Shown piece after piece: positions 9,027 to 17,303 of a stretch of DNA of 64,000 nt (position 1 is its first letter; each line of letters begins with the position of its first letter). A program made the position numbers and the translations under genes. This stretch comes from Acidobacteriales bacterium 59-55. Lineage in GTDB: Bacteria; Acidobacteriota; Terriglobia; Terriglobales; Acidobacteriaceae. The notes beneath the pieces are model-generated. The model worked only from the letters and a program-made list of their open reading frames with translations, was not told the DNA's origin and did no database searches. The stretch is from assembly GCA_001897435.1 (NCBI GenBank), contig MKSV01000008.1, forward strand, positions 186,001 through 250,000, in the 5' to 3' direction.

Positions 9027-10019
9027 ATGATTACTACGTTTCAACAACACATATCTCTGAAGCAGCAAGAGATCACTTCGGAAGATTCCGCCGCCCTATT
9101 GAAGTTGATGTCGGGAATCACGCTTGCCGCAAAGATGATAGAGGCGAAGATTAGGAGAGCAAGCCTGTCGGGACTTGTCGGTGAGGATGGAGGAGTCAAC
9201 AGCCATGGTGAATCGCAGCAAAAGCTGGATATCTATGCGAATGATGCCCTTATTCATTGCCTAGGAATGCATGACGCTGCGGCCGTCCTTATCTCCGAAG
9301 AAAATAATGAACCAATAATATCTGACAAAGCAACTGAAACGAGTAAATACGCCATCTTCTTCGATCCCCTTGACGGATCTTCAAATATCGATGTGAACGT
9401 CAATGTCGGAACAATATTTTCGATCTATCGGATTGACCAAAGCGTGGAAGAAATCGTCGGACGACTCACATTGCATCCCGGCATTTGCCAGGTTGCTGCG
9501 GGGTATGTGCTTTACGGGCCATCTACGGTACTTGCTTATACGAGTGGAAATGGGGTTCATTTGTTCACTCTCGATCCCACCATCGGCTCATTTGTTTTGA
9601 GCGGCGAAAATCTGAAAATGCCGAACAGGGGCAGGTATTACTCGTGCAACGAGGCGAACATCGACGAATTCCCGGCTCATTATGAAGCATATTTAAGCCG
9701 GCTACGGACTAGTGATCCAGGCGAAAGCTATAGCTCTCGGTATGTTGGGTCATTGGTAGCGGACTTCCACAGAACACTGCTTCGGGGAGGGATCTTTTTA
9801 TATCCCCCTACGACCGCTCATCCGGAAGGAAAACTGCGATTACTGTATGAAGCAAGTCCTCTTGCTTTTATCGCAGAGCAGGCGGGAGGAATGGCTATCA
9901 ACGGAGAGCAATCAATCCTGAGAATCCAGCCGACGAGCGTTCATCAGCGCACTCCTCTCGTCATTGGAGGATGCAGCGAAGTGGAGCTTTTTCTGGTGCA
10001 TGCCAGCCAGCCGGCATAG
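9027..10019 (+). CDS. fbp: Class I fructose-1,6-bisphosphatase
   Basis: 330 residues from the ATG at 9027, preceded by GGGAAAAGG; the frame is open further upstream and overlaps the PPDK gene, but the family N-terminus fits 9027. Hydrolyses fructose-1,6-bisphosphate to fructose-6-phosphate in gluconeogenesis. Metal-site motifs are complete: GEDGGVNSHGESQQKLD near residues 52-70, ISEENNEP, FFDPLDGSSNIDVNVNVGT around residues 112-130, and the substrate region GGIFLYPPTTAHPEGKLRLL followed by YEASPLAFIAEQAGG. Length is typical of the family. It lies 64 bp behind ppdK and is presumably cotranscribed with it, which makes a gluconeogenic pair next to the isocitrate-lyase-like gene. Confidence 0.95.
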   Translation: MITTFQQHISLKQQEITSEDSAALLKLMSGITLAAKMIEAKIRRASLSGLVGEDGGVNSHGESQQKLDIYANDALIHCLGMHDAAAVLISEENNEPIISDKATETSKYAIFFDPLDGSSNIDVNVNVGTIFSIYRIDQSVEEIVGRLTLHPGICQVAAGYVLYGPSTVLAYTSGNGVHLFTLDPTIGSFVLSGENLKMPNRGRYYSCNEANIDEFPAHYEAYLSRLRTSDPGESYSSRYVGSLVADFHRTLLRGGIFLYPPTTAHPEGKLRLLYEASPLAFIAEQAGGMAINGEQSILRIQPTSVHQRTPLVIGGCSEVELFLVHASQPA

Positions 10020-10341
10020 CTTTTTGAACGCTTGGTATGAGAACTGATTTCGAGATACTGAGGGCTGTTGAATCGTCCGGCAGACCTTTAGTTGCAAATG
10101 GAACACGATAGCGTCAACAACCAATTCCATCCTGGATAGCGTGTCCCTATAAATGTTCGGACCAGTTAGCAGAACCCGATTTGCTAAAGCGGAACACTAT
10201 TTTTAGGAATTCAGTCATTAAAAATTAGAAATGGTTGACGATGGAATTATTTTGGTGCTAAGGTTCGTCCACTGTACCAATTTCGTCGAGTAGGCCGGTG
10301 TCGCCTGCGACGGCGCAAGTTCACAAAATTACATAGAGGAA
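10020..10341. other. Intergenic region with a candidate promoter
   Basis: 322 bp without a gene. TTGACG at 10235-10240 and CTAAGG at 10258-10263, 17 bases apart, form a weak promoter candidate for the DapA-family gene. No copy of the GTTCA-N6-TGAAC palindrome is present. No terminator with a T-run was found after fbp. Confidence 0.4.
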
Positions 10342-11316
10342 ATGATGGCCACTGTAACTCCGCAGACAAATATCTTAAAGACGCTCGACCGCTCCTTGCC
10401 TGCGGGGATCGTTGCTTCTTGCGTGACGCCGTTCTCCGCCGATGGCCAGATCAATTATTCGCAATTGAAGCCGCATGTCGACTGGCTTATCGGAGAGGGT
10501 GCTGCCGGGCTTTCGCCGCTTGGAAGTTCCGGCGAGTTTACAGTGCTCGAAGTCGACGATCGTAAGCGCCTTCTGGAAGAGATGATAAAGATCAACGATG
10601 GGCGTGCAGCTCTGTGGGCGGGGACTCATCATTACAGTACGCGGACCACGGTTGAGCTATCCAGGCACGCTGCAGAAGCTGGGGCTGATGCTTTGCTGAT
10701 TGTGCCGCCATACTACATGGCTCCCACGCCGGAACAGGTCATGGACCACTACCGACGGATTGCAGATGCGGTTGATATCCCTATCGTTCTTTATCACAAC
10801 ATTCCTCTGACCTGCGTCGACTTGAAGACGGATCATCTGCTTACGTTGTTCAATGAAGGTGCGATCGCCGCTGTAAAAATGTCAAATCCCGATCCGGACC
10901 GTATCTGCGAACTTTTACAGGAAGAAACGAGCGGAGTGCTACGGGTCTATTGCGGACTTGATTCCGTGGCCTTCGAGGGTCTCTGTCATGGAGCGCATGG
11001 TTGGATCTCCGGGATTCCGAGCATTGTTCCACGTGCTGCACGTCAACTGTATGAGGCGATCGCAGTTCGAGGGGATCTGATATCGGCACGTGAACAGTGG
11101 CGTACGTTATCGAAGTTGATGCGCCTGGAGTTTTCGGCTTATACGCAGCGAGGTAACGGACCACATTGGTTCAGCGTAATGAAGGCCGCATTCAATCTAA
11201 TTGGGCCTCCGGTAGGTGACCCGGAACCTCCCGTCCAGCCGCTCGGCGCAAAACATCGCGCGGAGCTTATAGAACTTCTTTCTGCCTTGGGATATCAAGT
11301 GCAGGGAGAGAGCTAA
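10342..11316 (+). CDS. DapA/NAL-family class I aldolase or dehydratase
   Basis: 324 residues. Two ATGs stand in tandem at 10342 and 10345; GAGGA at 10336-10340 is better spaced for the second. A (beta/alpha)8 barrel of the dihydrodipicolinate synthase/N-acetylneuraminate lyase family: GSSGEFTVLEVDDRKRL is the substrate-binding region, Lys179 in AAVKMSNPD is the Schiff-base lysine and Tyr151 in IVLYHNIP the catalytic tyrosine. Members act on pyruvate or on 2-keto-3-deoxy sugar acids. Given the neighbours (IclR regulator, GH36, KDPG aldolase, acid-sugar dehydratases), a 2-keto-3-deoxy-aldonate aldolase or a 5-dehydro-4-deoxyglucarate-type dehydratase is more plausible than lysine synthesis. The exact substrate is not determined. 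The IclR regulator follows after 21 bp, likely in the same operon. Confidence 0.85.
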   Translation: MMATVTPQTNILKTLDRSLPAGIVASCVTPFSADGQINYSQLKPHVDWLIGEGAAGLSPLGSSGEFTVLEVDDRKRLLEEMIKINDGRAALWAGTHHYSTRTTVELSRHAAEAGADALLIVPPYYMAPTPEQVMDHYRRIADAVDIPIVLYHNIPLTCVDLKTDHLLTLFNEGAIAAVKMSNPDPDRICELLQEETSGVLRVYCGLDSVAFEGLCHGAHGWISGIPSIVPRAARQLYEAIAVRGDLISAREQWRTLSKLMRLEFSAYTQRGNGPHWFSVMKAAFNLIGPPVGDPEPPVQPLGAKHRAELIELLSALGYQVQGES

Positions 11317-11337
11317 GACTACTGACTTGAGAAAAGG

Positions 11338-12177
11338 ATGGCTAAAAGTATGATCGCTACGCATCCAAGAATTGGCAGACAGAGCGCAATTGTGACGAAG
11401 GTCGAAGCTCCTAAACGGGATCAACAGTTCAGGCTACCTGCTGTTGATCGTGCTATGAGTTTGTTGGAACTCCTGGCTATCTCACGAGAGGGGCTGACAC
11501 TCTCCGAAGTCAGCCGCAAACTTAGCATCCCCAAGAGCACTACACACTACCTTATTCATACGTTAGCGACTCGCGGCTATGTACAACGAGGAAACAATGG
11601 ACGCCATTCGCTGGGCCTTCGTTTTGCTGATGTGGCTAGCGCGAGCACGGCCGAGCTGGATCTTGGCGCTCTGGCGACTCCATTTCTCAAACAGATTTCA
11701 GCCAGGGTGAATCTCACAGCAACTCTTTCCGTACTCAGAGGTGCAGAGGCGGTAATTATTGGCAAAGCAACCAGTTTTCTGGATGCCGGCGGTGGAGCCT
11801 GGGTCGGCCGCCATCTTGACCTTCATTGCACCGCGCAGGGCAAGGCTCTTATTGCCCAGCTAGCAGAAGCGGATCTGAACAAGCTCTTCGGAGGACGGGC
11901 GCTCGCACAGTTTACCCCGAAGACAATTGCGACACTCACTGGGTTGAAGACACACCTGGCAGAAGTCCGTTCGAGTGGCTTTGCCGTCAATAATGAAGAG
12001 CAGGTTTACGGAGTCAGGGCAGTTGCAGTGCCAATTGTCAATGTTTCGGGTCTAGTTATTGCTGCAATCTCGCTGCGAGGATCTTCAAAACAGATATCAC
12101 TTTTTCGACTGCCTGAGCTTGGTCAAGAGTTAATTCGCGTATCTCGTGACCTTTCCCTGCAAATGTCCGGGTGCTGA
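11338..12177 (+). CDS. IclR-family transcriptional regulator
   Basis: 279 residues. A 30-residue leader is followed by a winged helix-turn-helix at about residues 35-95 (LPAVDRAMSLLELLA, LTLSEVSRKLSIPKSTTHYL) and the IclR effector domain at ~105-275, including CTAQGKALIAQL, GFAVNNEEQVYGVRAVAVPI and a GLVIAAISL strand. IclR proteins bind small carboxylic or aldonic acids and either activate or repress neighbouring catabolic operons. It is placed between a DapA-family lyase and a GH36 enzyme, so it probably responds to a sugar-acid intermediate. The ATG at 11338 has GAAAAGG too close; the in-frame ATG at 11350 is an alternative. Whether it binds the palindromes found in this window is open. Confidence 0.9.
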   Translation: MAKSMIATHPRIGRQSAIVTKVEAPKRDQQFRLPAVDRAMSLLELLAISREGLTLSEVSRKLSIPKSTTHYLIHTLATRGYVQRGNNGRHSLGLRFADVASASTAELDLGALATPFLKQISARVNLTATLSVLRGAEAVIIGKATSFLDAGGGAWVGRHLDLHCTAQGKALIAQLAEADLNKLFGGRALAQFTPKTIATLTGLKTHLAEVRSSGFAVNNEEQVYGVRAVAVPIVNVSGLVIAAISLRGSSKQISLFRLPELGQELIRVSRDLSLQMSGC

Positions 12178-12269
12178 CTGGAAGAAGTTACAGATCCGTT
12201 TCATGCAGTTAGGAAGCGCTGTCCAAAATAGATTTCATGAAAAATCAATGATTTATAAGGAGATTATCC

Positions 12270-14561
12270 ATGGGAAAGATTTCGCGCCGCGATGCGGGCA
12301 AGATTCTGCTGATTGGTTCTACGGGTCTTTTGGCGGAGAGCCGTCAGGCATTAGGCGCCACAAAGACTAAATCTTCGCCACAGAGTTCGACGCAGCGCAC
12401 TTCACCAGCAACCGGAATGGGAGCACGGGCCGACAATAAGAACTCTAAAGCTGAATGGTCTGATGTTTTCGTGGCAGAGGGCCCTGAGCCTACCATCAGC
12501 TATCGAACTGGCTGGGTTGTGTATGAGGAGTCGCTCATCAATGGGCAGTTTGTAGGTAGAGGGTGGAACGGAGCGGGATATATCAATTATTACGATGCCA
12601 GAATTATCCCAGGTGAGCATCGGATGCCGGAGGCATTCCGGCTTGAGATCGATGGCCAATTGTTATTGACGGATTGGAAATGGGGAGGTCTGAAGAAAAC
12701 CTCCTCGGCTGATGGAAGTACGCACGTCACTGTCACTCTGATCAATGAGGTTCGCCCCGTTACGGTTGTTGTCCACACGAAGCTCGATGGAACCGCAATT
12801 TTAACACGGTGGCTGGAAGTGACCAATACATCGAAGCAGCCGGCCGCATTAGCTACAGTAAGCCCCTGGAGCGGGGTGATGCGGAAGAATGACGATTGGC
12901 AAGAGCATCTGAAAGGGACAGACCTTCCCTTGTACTCTATCGGCTATTTCGAGAATACGACGTGGGGCCATGAAGGTAACTTCCAGTGGCATGATATGCC
13001 TCACGCTCGATATAACGTCGATGGGAGATATCGCCGCGACCGATATAGACACCCGATCTTCATGCTTCGCAATAATGCGACCGGCGAATTTTTTATTGGT
13101 CAACTAGCGTGGACTGGAGGATACAGCTTCGGTTTTGACCTTAATACAGAGTTAAAGGGCAATGCTGCCGCGCTGACATTTTCTGCAGGTCTCGATGCGC
13201 CAGCCCCTATGCGCGTCATCGCTCCTGGAGAAACGGTGACAACGCCGGAGATGCACCTTGGTCTTGTCTATGGTGGTCTTGATGATGCCGTTCAATCCAT
13301 GCATACACATCTAAGGCGGAGCGTTCTTGCTCCGGCGGCGCGTGGCCGCAGAGTGTGGATCGAGTCTGGCATCGGGCCGGAGATAGAGATCACGACCGAG
13401 GAGGTAGAAAATGCAATTGACGAAGCCGCTGAAATTGGCGCCGAAGTTTTTTTTATTGATGCGAGTTGGTACGCAGCGCCGCACAGTAGCTGGTGGACAA
13501 CTGTAGGAGACTGGGACGAGAATCTGCAGCGCTTTCCGAAGGGATTGAAGTATTTCCGTGAGCGCACGCATGCCGCCGGTATGCTGTGGGGTTTGTGGAT
13601 GGACGCAGAACGGGTTGGTGATGCAAGCCGACTTGCCAAAGAACATCCGGACTGGCTAGCCATGAATTATAACGGCAAGCGGGAGATGGGCGGATTGCTG
13701 GATCTGACGAAGCCTGAAGTCGCAAAGTGGATGGAAGACCAGATCACGAGTGTGATCGAAAAAAACCAGCTCGATTTTTTCAGGTTGGACTTCAATACGG
13801 ACCTGACCCGTGGGATTAAGACGATGCATAATGGCTACGTGGAAAATGGCTACTGGCGCTATTACGAGGCCCAGTACGCGGTCTACGAACGATTGCGAGC
13901 CCGATTCCCCAAAGTAATTTTTGAGAATTGCGCCGGCGGCGGCGGCCGCACTGACATCGGCATCATGCGCCGATTCAACCACACCGATGTCACCGATTGG
14001 CAAATCGCTCCTCGCTCCTTCTCGATTACGAATGGAATGACGATGGCGTTGCCGCCGGAGACTGTAGATCGGCTGCTTGGTGGCCAGAATGGACAGTCTG
14101 CGGCAGATTACGATTTTCAATCGCGGCTGTTGCTATTCCTTATTCCGAAGGCAGGCTTCTTGTACCCACGAGGAGCCAAGCCCAATCCTCTGTTCATGGC
14201 CCGTACCAAGCACTGGATTTCTATCTATAAGTCGTTTGTCCGGCCCTTCATCGAGACCAGTCGCATCTATCATCACACTCCCGAGGTAAGTGGCGTGGAG
14301 CCTCAAGGCTGGGGCGTTCTGGAACTCGATTCTGAAGACCGTGCGCGAGGGATCTGTGGACTGTTTCAGCTCGCAGCGCCAACAAAGCCGGAATATCGTC
14401 TACGAATGCGCGGTCTGGACGTATCAAAACGTTACAAGGTTACATTCGACAATCTTGGGCAGACGAGCATTGTGGATGGTTTCATCCTGATGGAGCAGGG
14501 AATAGTCGTTCGTCTTCCTGGGGCACTGACATCGGAACTGCTTCTATTTGAGGCCGTTTAA
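12270..14561 (+). CDS. Tat-exported GH36-type alpha-galactosidase-like glycosidase
   Basis: 763 residues after an ideal AAGGAG-N7-ATG. The N-terminus KISRRDAGKILLIGSTGLL carries the twin-arginine export signal, so the enzyme acts in the periplasm. Then comes a beta-supersandwich (~60-350) and a melibiase barrel (~360-660). The probable nucleophile is the Asp of FFRLDFNTD near residue 508 and the probable acid/base the Asp of FNHTDVTDW near 573; ENCAGGGGRTD lies between them, as in GH36 (family knowledge). A small C-terminal beta domain follows. The second GH36 enzyme of the window (41689-44211) has the same core but a different leader. Galactosides are the default substrate; other alpha-linked sugars are possible. 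It ends the plus-strand run and converges on the KDPG aldolase. Confidence 0.88.
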   Translation: MGKISRRDAGKILLIGSTGLLAESRQALGATKTKSSPQSSTQRTSPATGMGARADNKNSKAEWSDVFVAEGPEPTISYRTGWVVYEESLINGQFVGRGWNGAGYINYYDARIIPGEHRMPEAFRLEIDGQLLLTDWKWGGLKKTSSADGSTHVTVTLINEVRPVTVVVHTKLDGTAILTRWLEVTNTSKQPAALATVSPWSGVMRKNDDWQEHLKGTDLPLYSIGYFENTTWGHEGNFQWHDMPHARYNVDGRYRRDRYRHPIFMLRNNATGEFFIGQLAWTGGYSFGFDLNTELKGNAAALTFSAGLDAPAPMRVIAPGETVTTPEMHLGLVYGGLDDAVQSMHTHLRRSVLAPAARGRRVWIESGIGPEIEITTEEVENAIDEAAEIGAEVFFIDASWYAAPHSSWWTTVGDWDENLQRFPKGLKYFRERTHAAGMLWGLWMDAERVGDASRLAKEHPDWLAMNYNGKREMGGLLDLTKPEVAKWMEDQITSVIEKNQLDFFRLDFNTDLTRGIKTMHNGYVENGYWRYYEAQYAVYERLRARFPKVIFENCAGGGGRTDIGIMRRFNHTDVTDWQIAPRSFSITNGMTMALPPETVDRLLGGQNGQSAADYDFQSRLLLFLIPKAGFLYPRGAKPNPLFMARTKHWISIYKSFVRPFIETSRIYHHTPEVSGVEPQGWGVLELDSEDRARGICGLFQLAAPTKPEYRLRMRGLDVSKRYKVTFDNLGQTSIVDGFILMEQGIVVRLPGALTSELLLFEAV

Positions 14562-14628
14562 TTGTGCAGCTTGTAAGCAAGCCATTAATCGAGGATGCTT
14601 TAAACATTCTGAGTTGTATTGAAAATCT

Positions 14629-14661
14629 CCTGCCTCTTCAGCAAGAAGTTGAAGAGGCAGG
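14629..14661 (-). terminator. Intrinsic terminator of the kinase-aldolase operon
   Basis: CCTGCCTCTTCA at 14629-14640 pairs with TGAAGAGGCAGG at 14650-14661 over a nine-base loop. On the minus strand the stem is followed by AGATTTTC, giving a short U-tract after the aldolase gene. The stem may also stop the convergent GH36 transcript. Confidence 0.65.
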
Positions 14662-14690
14662 ACGCATCGAGGCTCAAAAGAGGCTGAATC

Positions 14691-15359
14691 TCAACCATGT
14701 CTGAGAGCAGGTTGGAGAGCTGTGACAAATCGGACCGCATTCGAACAGACGCGATCCGCATCGCCTTCTTGAAGCGCTATCGGATCGAAGATTTTCTCTC
14801 CGACGCCAACCGCAATTGTTCCCGAAGCAATAAACTCTGCGGCGTTATGTATATCAACACCTGAAGTAGCCACAAAATCAATCTGTGGGAACGGTCCCTT
14901 GAGTGCGCGGATGTACTTAGCTCCTCCCACAGACCCACAGGGAAATATCTTCACGAGATCGGCGCCTGCTCGCCACGCAGCCATTGCTTCAGTGGGAGTT
15001 AGCGCGCCGGAGATGCACACGACTTCATGCTCCTTTGCTGCTGCAAGTACGGGCAACTCAAGCGAAGGGCTCACGATGAATTCCGCACCGTTCTGAATGG
15101 CTGCATGACAGAGCCCTGCATCTAAAACTGTTCCTGCTCCTACTATCAGCTTGCTCCCATAGCGCTCCGTTAACTCCTTAATCGTTTCAATTGCTCCAGG
15201 GATGGTCAAGGTGATTTCGATAAGAGGGATCCCCGCTCGTACTACCCCTTCGGCAGCACAGAGAGCGTGCTCACGTGAAGTTACTCGAACAACCGGAAGC
15301 AATCCGGTTTGTCGGATTTGCCCTAGAATGTCTGCCTTTGATCTATGAGAATTGACCAC
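14691..15359 (-). CDS. eda: 2-keto-3-deoxy-6-phosphogluconate/-galactonate aldolase
   Basis: 222 residues from a GTG start with GAGG-N7 upstream. A class I aldolase barrel of the KDPG/KHG family: Glu48 in PLIEITLT is the acid/base and Lys137 in DLVKIFPC the Schiff-base lysine; GAGTVLD and FVATSGVD are the phosphate-loop segments. It splits KDPG or its galacto-epimer into pyruvate and glyceraldehyde-3-phosphate, the last step of an Entner-Doudoroff or De Ley-Doudoroff route. The FGGY kinase gene lies 31 bp upstream, so the two form an operon. The gene symbol reflects the family; the epimer used cannot be seen from sequence. Confidence 0.9.
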   Translation of the reverse strand: MVNSHRSKADILGQIRQTGLLPVVRVTSREHALCAAEGVVRAGIPLIEITLTIPGAIETIKELTERYGSKLIVGAGTVLDAGLCHAAIQNGAEFIVSPSLELPVLAAAKEHEVVCISGALTPTEAMAAWRAGADLVKIFPCGSVGGAKYIRALKGPFPQIDFVATSGVDIHNAAEFIASGTIAVGVGEKIFDPIALQEGDADRVCSNAVRFVTALQPALRHG

Positions 15360-15390
15360 CTGTATGCCTCACTCTTCCTTTATGTGACCA

Positions 15391-16782
15391 CTAATCCTTA
15401 GAAGGTGCATCGAAGTTAAAGTTCGATTTAAGCTGTTCCACGGCTTCCTCCACCGATCGAGCCTCTCTGGCAAACGATGTGGCAAGCGCCAACAAGCCGA
15501 ACATGGTGTCTTCCGCTACAGGGCTAAGCCTGGCTTTTGTCTGAAAACGATCCTCAATGATATGACGCAATAAAGGCAATTTATCAGCAAGTCCACCCGA
15601 GAAGACGATGTTCGACCATGATCGATCCGGCCATATTCGAAGTGCGCAGGAGTAGTAGTTTTCGGCCATATTCTCAAAAGCAGCTCTGAATAGCGTGCCT
15701 ACGTTAAAATTGGTCTCGCTGATATTCGTGATCGCGCCGCGATTTCCGCAGGGCCCGCGGAAAAAGGTCAGCTTCGCACTGAGGTCCGTACGATCGACCG
15801 CCGCTGCAGCCTGTGCAATATAGGCCCAGGAGTTTTCAAGAGCAATACCGGAGTTGCGCGCTATCTCTTCTAATAAGTCCACCAGAATATTCAGCGATCG
15901 CCCTGCCGGAAGATGAGAAAGTGTATTCGTAAACCTCCCATCGAAGAAGGGGCGGGTCTGATAATCTCCCAGCTCCAACGAACTTGTTAGGCGGCTTACC
16001 TGAGAACCGGTTGAGATATTGAGTGATAATTCGTGGTCGGTTAACATTGCCCCTACCAAGGCACATTGATAATCGCCAACGGGTGTATAGCAAGGAACCC
16101 GTCTTTCACCTATCTGTATAAAACCAACAATATCCCCCGATCGGCGCAGCACAGGCCAACTCATCTTCTCTAATCCCAATTGCTGAATTACATCGGCATG
16201 CCATTGCAATGTCCGCAGATTGATTAATTCGTATGCCATAGCATTCGTAATTTCTACTGAGGGTTCTGTTCCACATAGACTGGCAAGAACAAAATCAGGA
16301 AGAGAAACCGGAATAGTTCCGGGTTCAAGCAAATCAAGCTCGGACATCTGAAATAGGAAACATAGTGGCGATCCTACCGGCAATTCGTTGCCAAGGTCAC
16401 GGCGTTGCTCACCTGTGATCCTCTGTTGCAAAACCTCGTAGTAGGATCCGGAACCAGATGGATGAGGAGCGAGCGCTCGCTGGTCGCGCCAACCTAAACA
16501 ATTTGATCGAACCTCGCCTCGATCATTCATGAGCACCATGCTGTGCATTTGTGCGCACATAGCAATGCCTTCGCATTCTTCTGTCAGATTTACCAGGTCT
16601 GTGACGAGATCTCTGACAATATTCAAGATGCGAACGGGGTCAATTTCATATTTGAGAGGATCGAGGCTAGATATCGGAGCCGGGAATGGTACCCGCCGGA
16701 TATGCTCAAGTTCCGCCCCTCTGATGTTTAGGATGGCCCCTTTGATAAAAGATGTTCCTATATCAATTCCTACAAATGACAA
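15391..16782 (-). CDS. FGGY-family carbohydrate kinase
   Basis: 463 residues from a TTG start with AAAGGAA eight bases upstream. The N-terminus FVGIDIGTSFIKGAIL is the phosphate-1 loop of the ASKHA fold, CLGWRDQRAL the typical substrate-contact region of xylulokinase/gluconokinase relatives, and VFSGGLADKLPLLRHII the adenosine-binding part near residue 400. ATP-dependent phosphorylation of a ketose, polyol or aldonate is expected. Its neighbour is a KDPG-type aldolase, which suggests that the kinase produces the phosphorylated keto-deoxy acid or its precursor. Keto-deoxy-gluconate kinases usually belong to the PfkB or DgoK families, so an FGGY kinase in this position would be unusual. First gene of the two-gene minus operon. 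Confidence 0.8.
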   Translation of the reverse strand: MSFVGIDIGTSFIKGAILNIRGAELEHIRRVPFPAPISSLDPLKYEIDPVRILNIVRDLVTDLVNLTEECEGIAMCAQMHSMVLMNDRGEVRSNCLGWRDQRALAPHPSGSGSYYEVLQQRITGEQRRDLGNELPVGSPLCFLFQMSELDLLEPGTIPVSLPDFVLASLCGTEPSVEITNAMAYELINLRTLQWHADVIQQLGLEKMSWPVLRRSGDIVGFIQIGERRVPCYTPVGDYQCALVGAMLTDHELSLNISTGSQVSRLTSSLELGDYQTRPFFDGRFTNTLSHLPAGRSLNILVDLLEEIARNSGIALENSWAYIAQAAAAVDRTDLSAKLTFFRGPCGNRGAITNISETNFNVGTLFRAAFENMAENYYSCALRIWPDRSWSNIVFSGGLADKLPLLRHIIEDRFQTKARLSPVAEDTMFGLLALATSFAREARSVEEAVEQLKSNFNFDAPSKD

Positions 16783-17303
16783 AATTACATTCCTTTCAGG
16801 AAAGAGTATGTTTCACATCGAGACAAGCCAATGATCCTGCAATTGATAACTACAAGGAAATTCCTTTTGAAAACGAAAGCCTACACATAATTAAAAGGAT
16901 GTGGCAACCTCGTGGGCATCGCACGGAAGATACTCATAGCGGGAATTTTGAGAAGAATACGGAAGGAATTTGACGCAAGTATATCCATAACAGCACGGAT
17001 TTCGACGACATCTGCATTGCTATGAGCATAAGGAGGAAATGAAGCAAGCGATTTTCCTATTTTTCTCTTGCTCCATCATCCCTTGCCAAATTGCTATCAA
17101 GCGTCTTTGGTTCAGCGTATTGAACTTTCTTGACAGTGTTATAGCCGCTGACTAGAAGTTTATTTCACGCCATCCTTTACTGGCGCCGCCAGTACTGCTG
17201 GTCAGTGAATTATGCGGTGTCACACGAAGTCACCATATGAGATGCCGTTAGAGATAAGAGGCCATTAGTGCAACGCATTGAATTTTTTTGGGGAGATATG
17301 AAC
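16783..17303. other. Intergenic region upstream of the TonB receptor
   Basis: A 521-bp divergent gap between the FGGY kinase and the TonB receptor. It contains the operator and promoter at 17110-17158, listed separately. Short open frames near 16750-16970 overlap the kinase start region and have no coding signals. Confidence 0.5.
17110..17158 (+). promoter_or_regulatory. Palindromic operator plus promoter for the TonB receptor
   Basis: GTTCA-GCGTAT-TGAAC at 17110-17125 is a perfect 5+5 inverted repeat. Four bases later comes TTGACA (17130-17135), then 17 bases, then TAGAAG (17153-17158). The same palindrome, with the same spacing to a TTGACA box, occurs at 33135, 46716, 51903 and (minus strand) 44346. 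Its centre lies about twelve bases upstream of the -35 box, a position used by activators or by repressors that block polymerase. Confidence 0.7.

Noticed and set aside
16752..16973. A 73-codon plus-strand frame in the kinase-TonB gap
   Set aside because: Overlaps the start of the FGGY kinase on the other strand, no ribosome binding site and no similarity to a known family.
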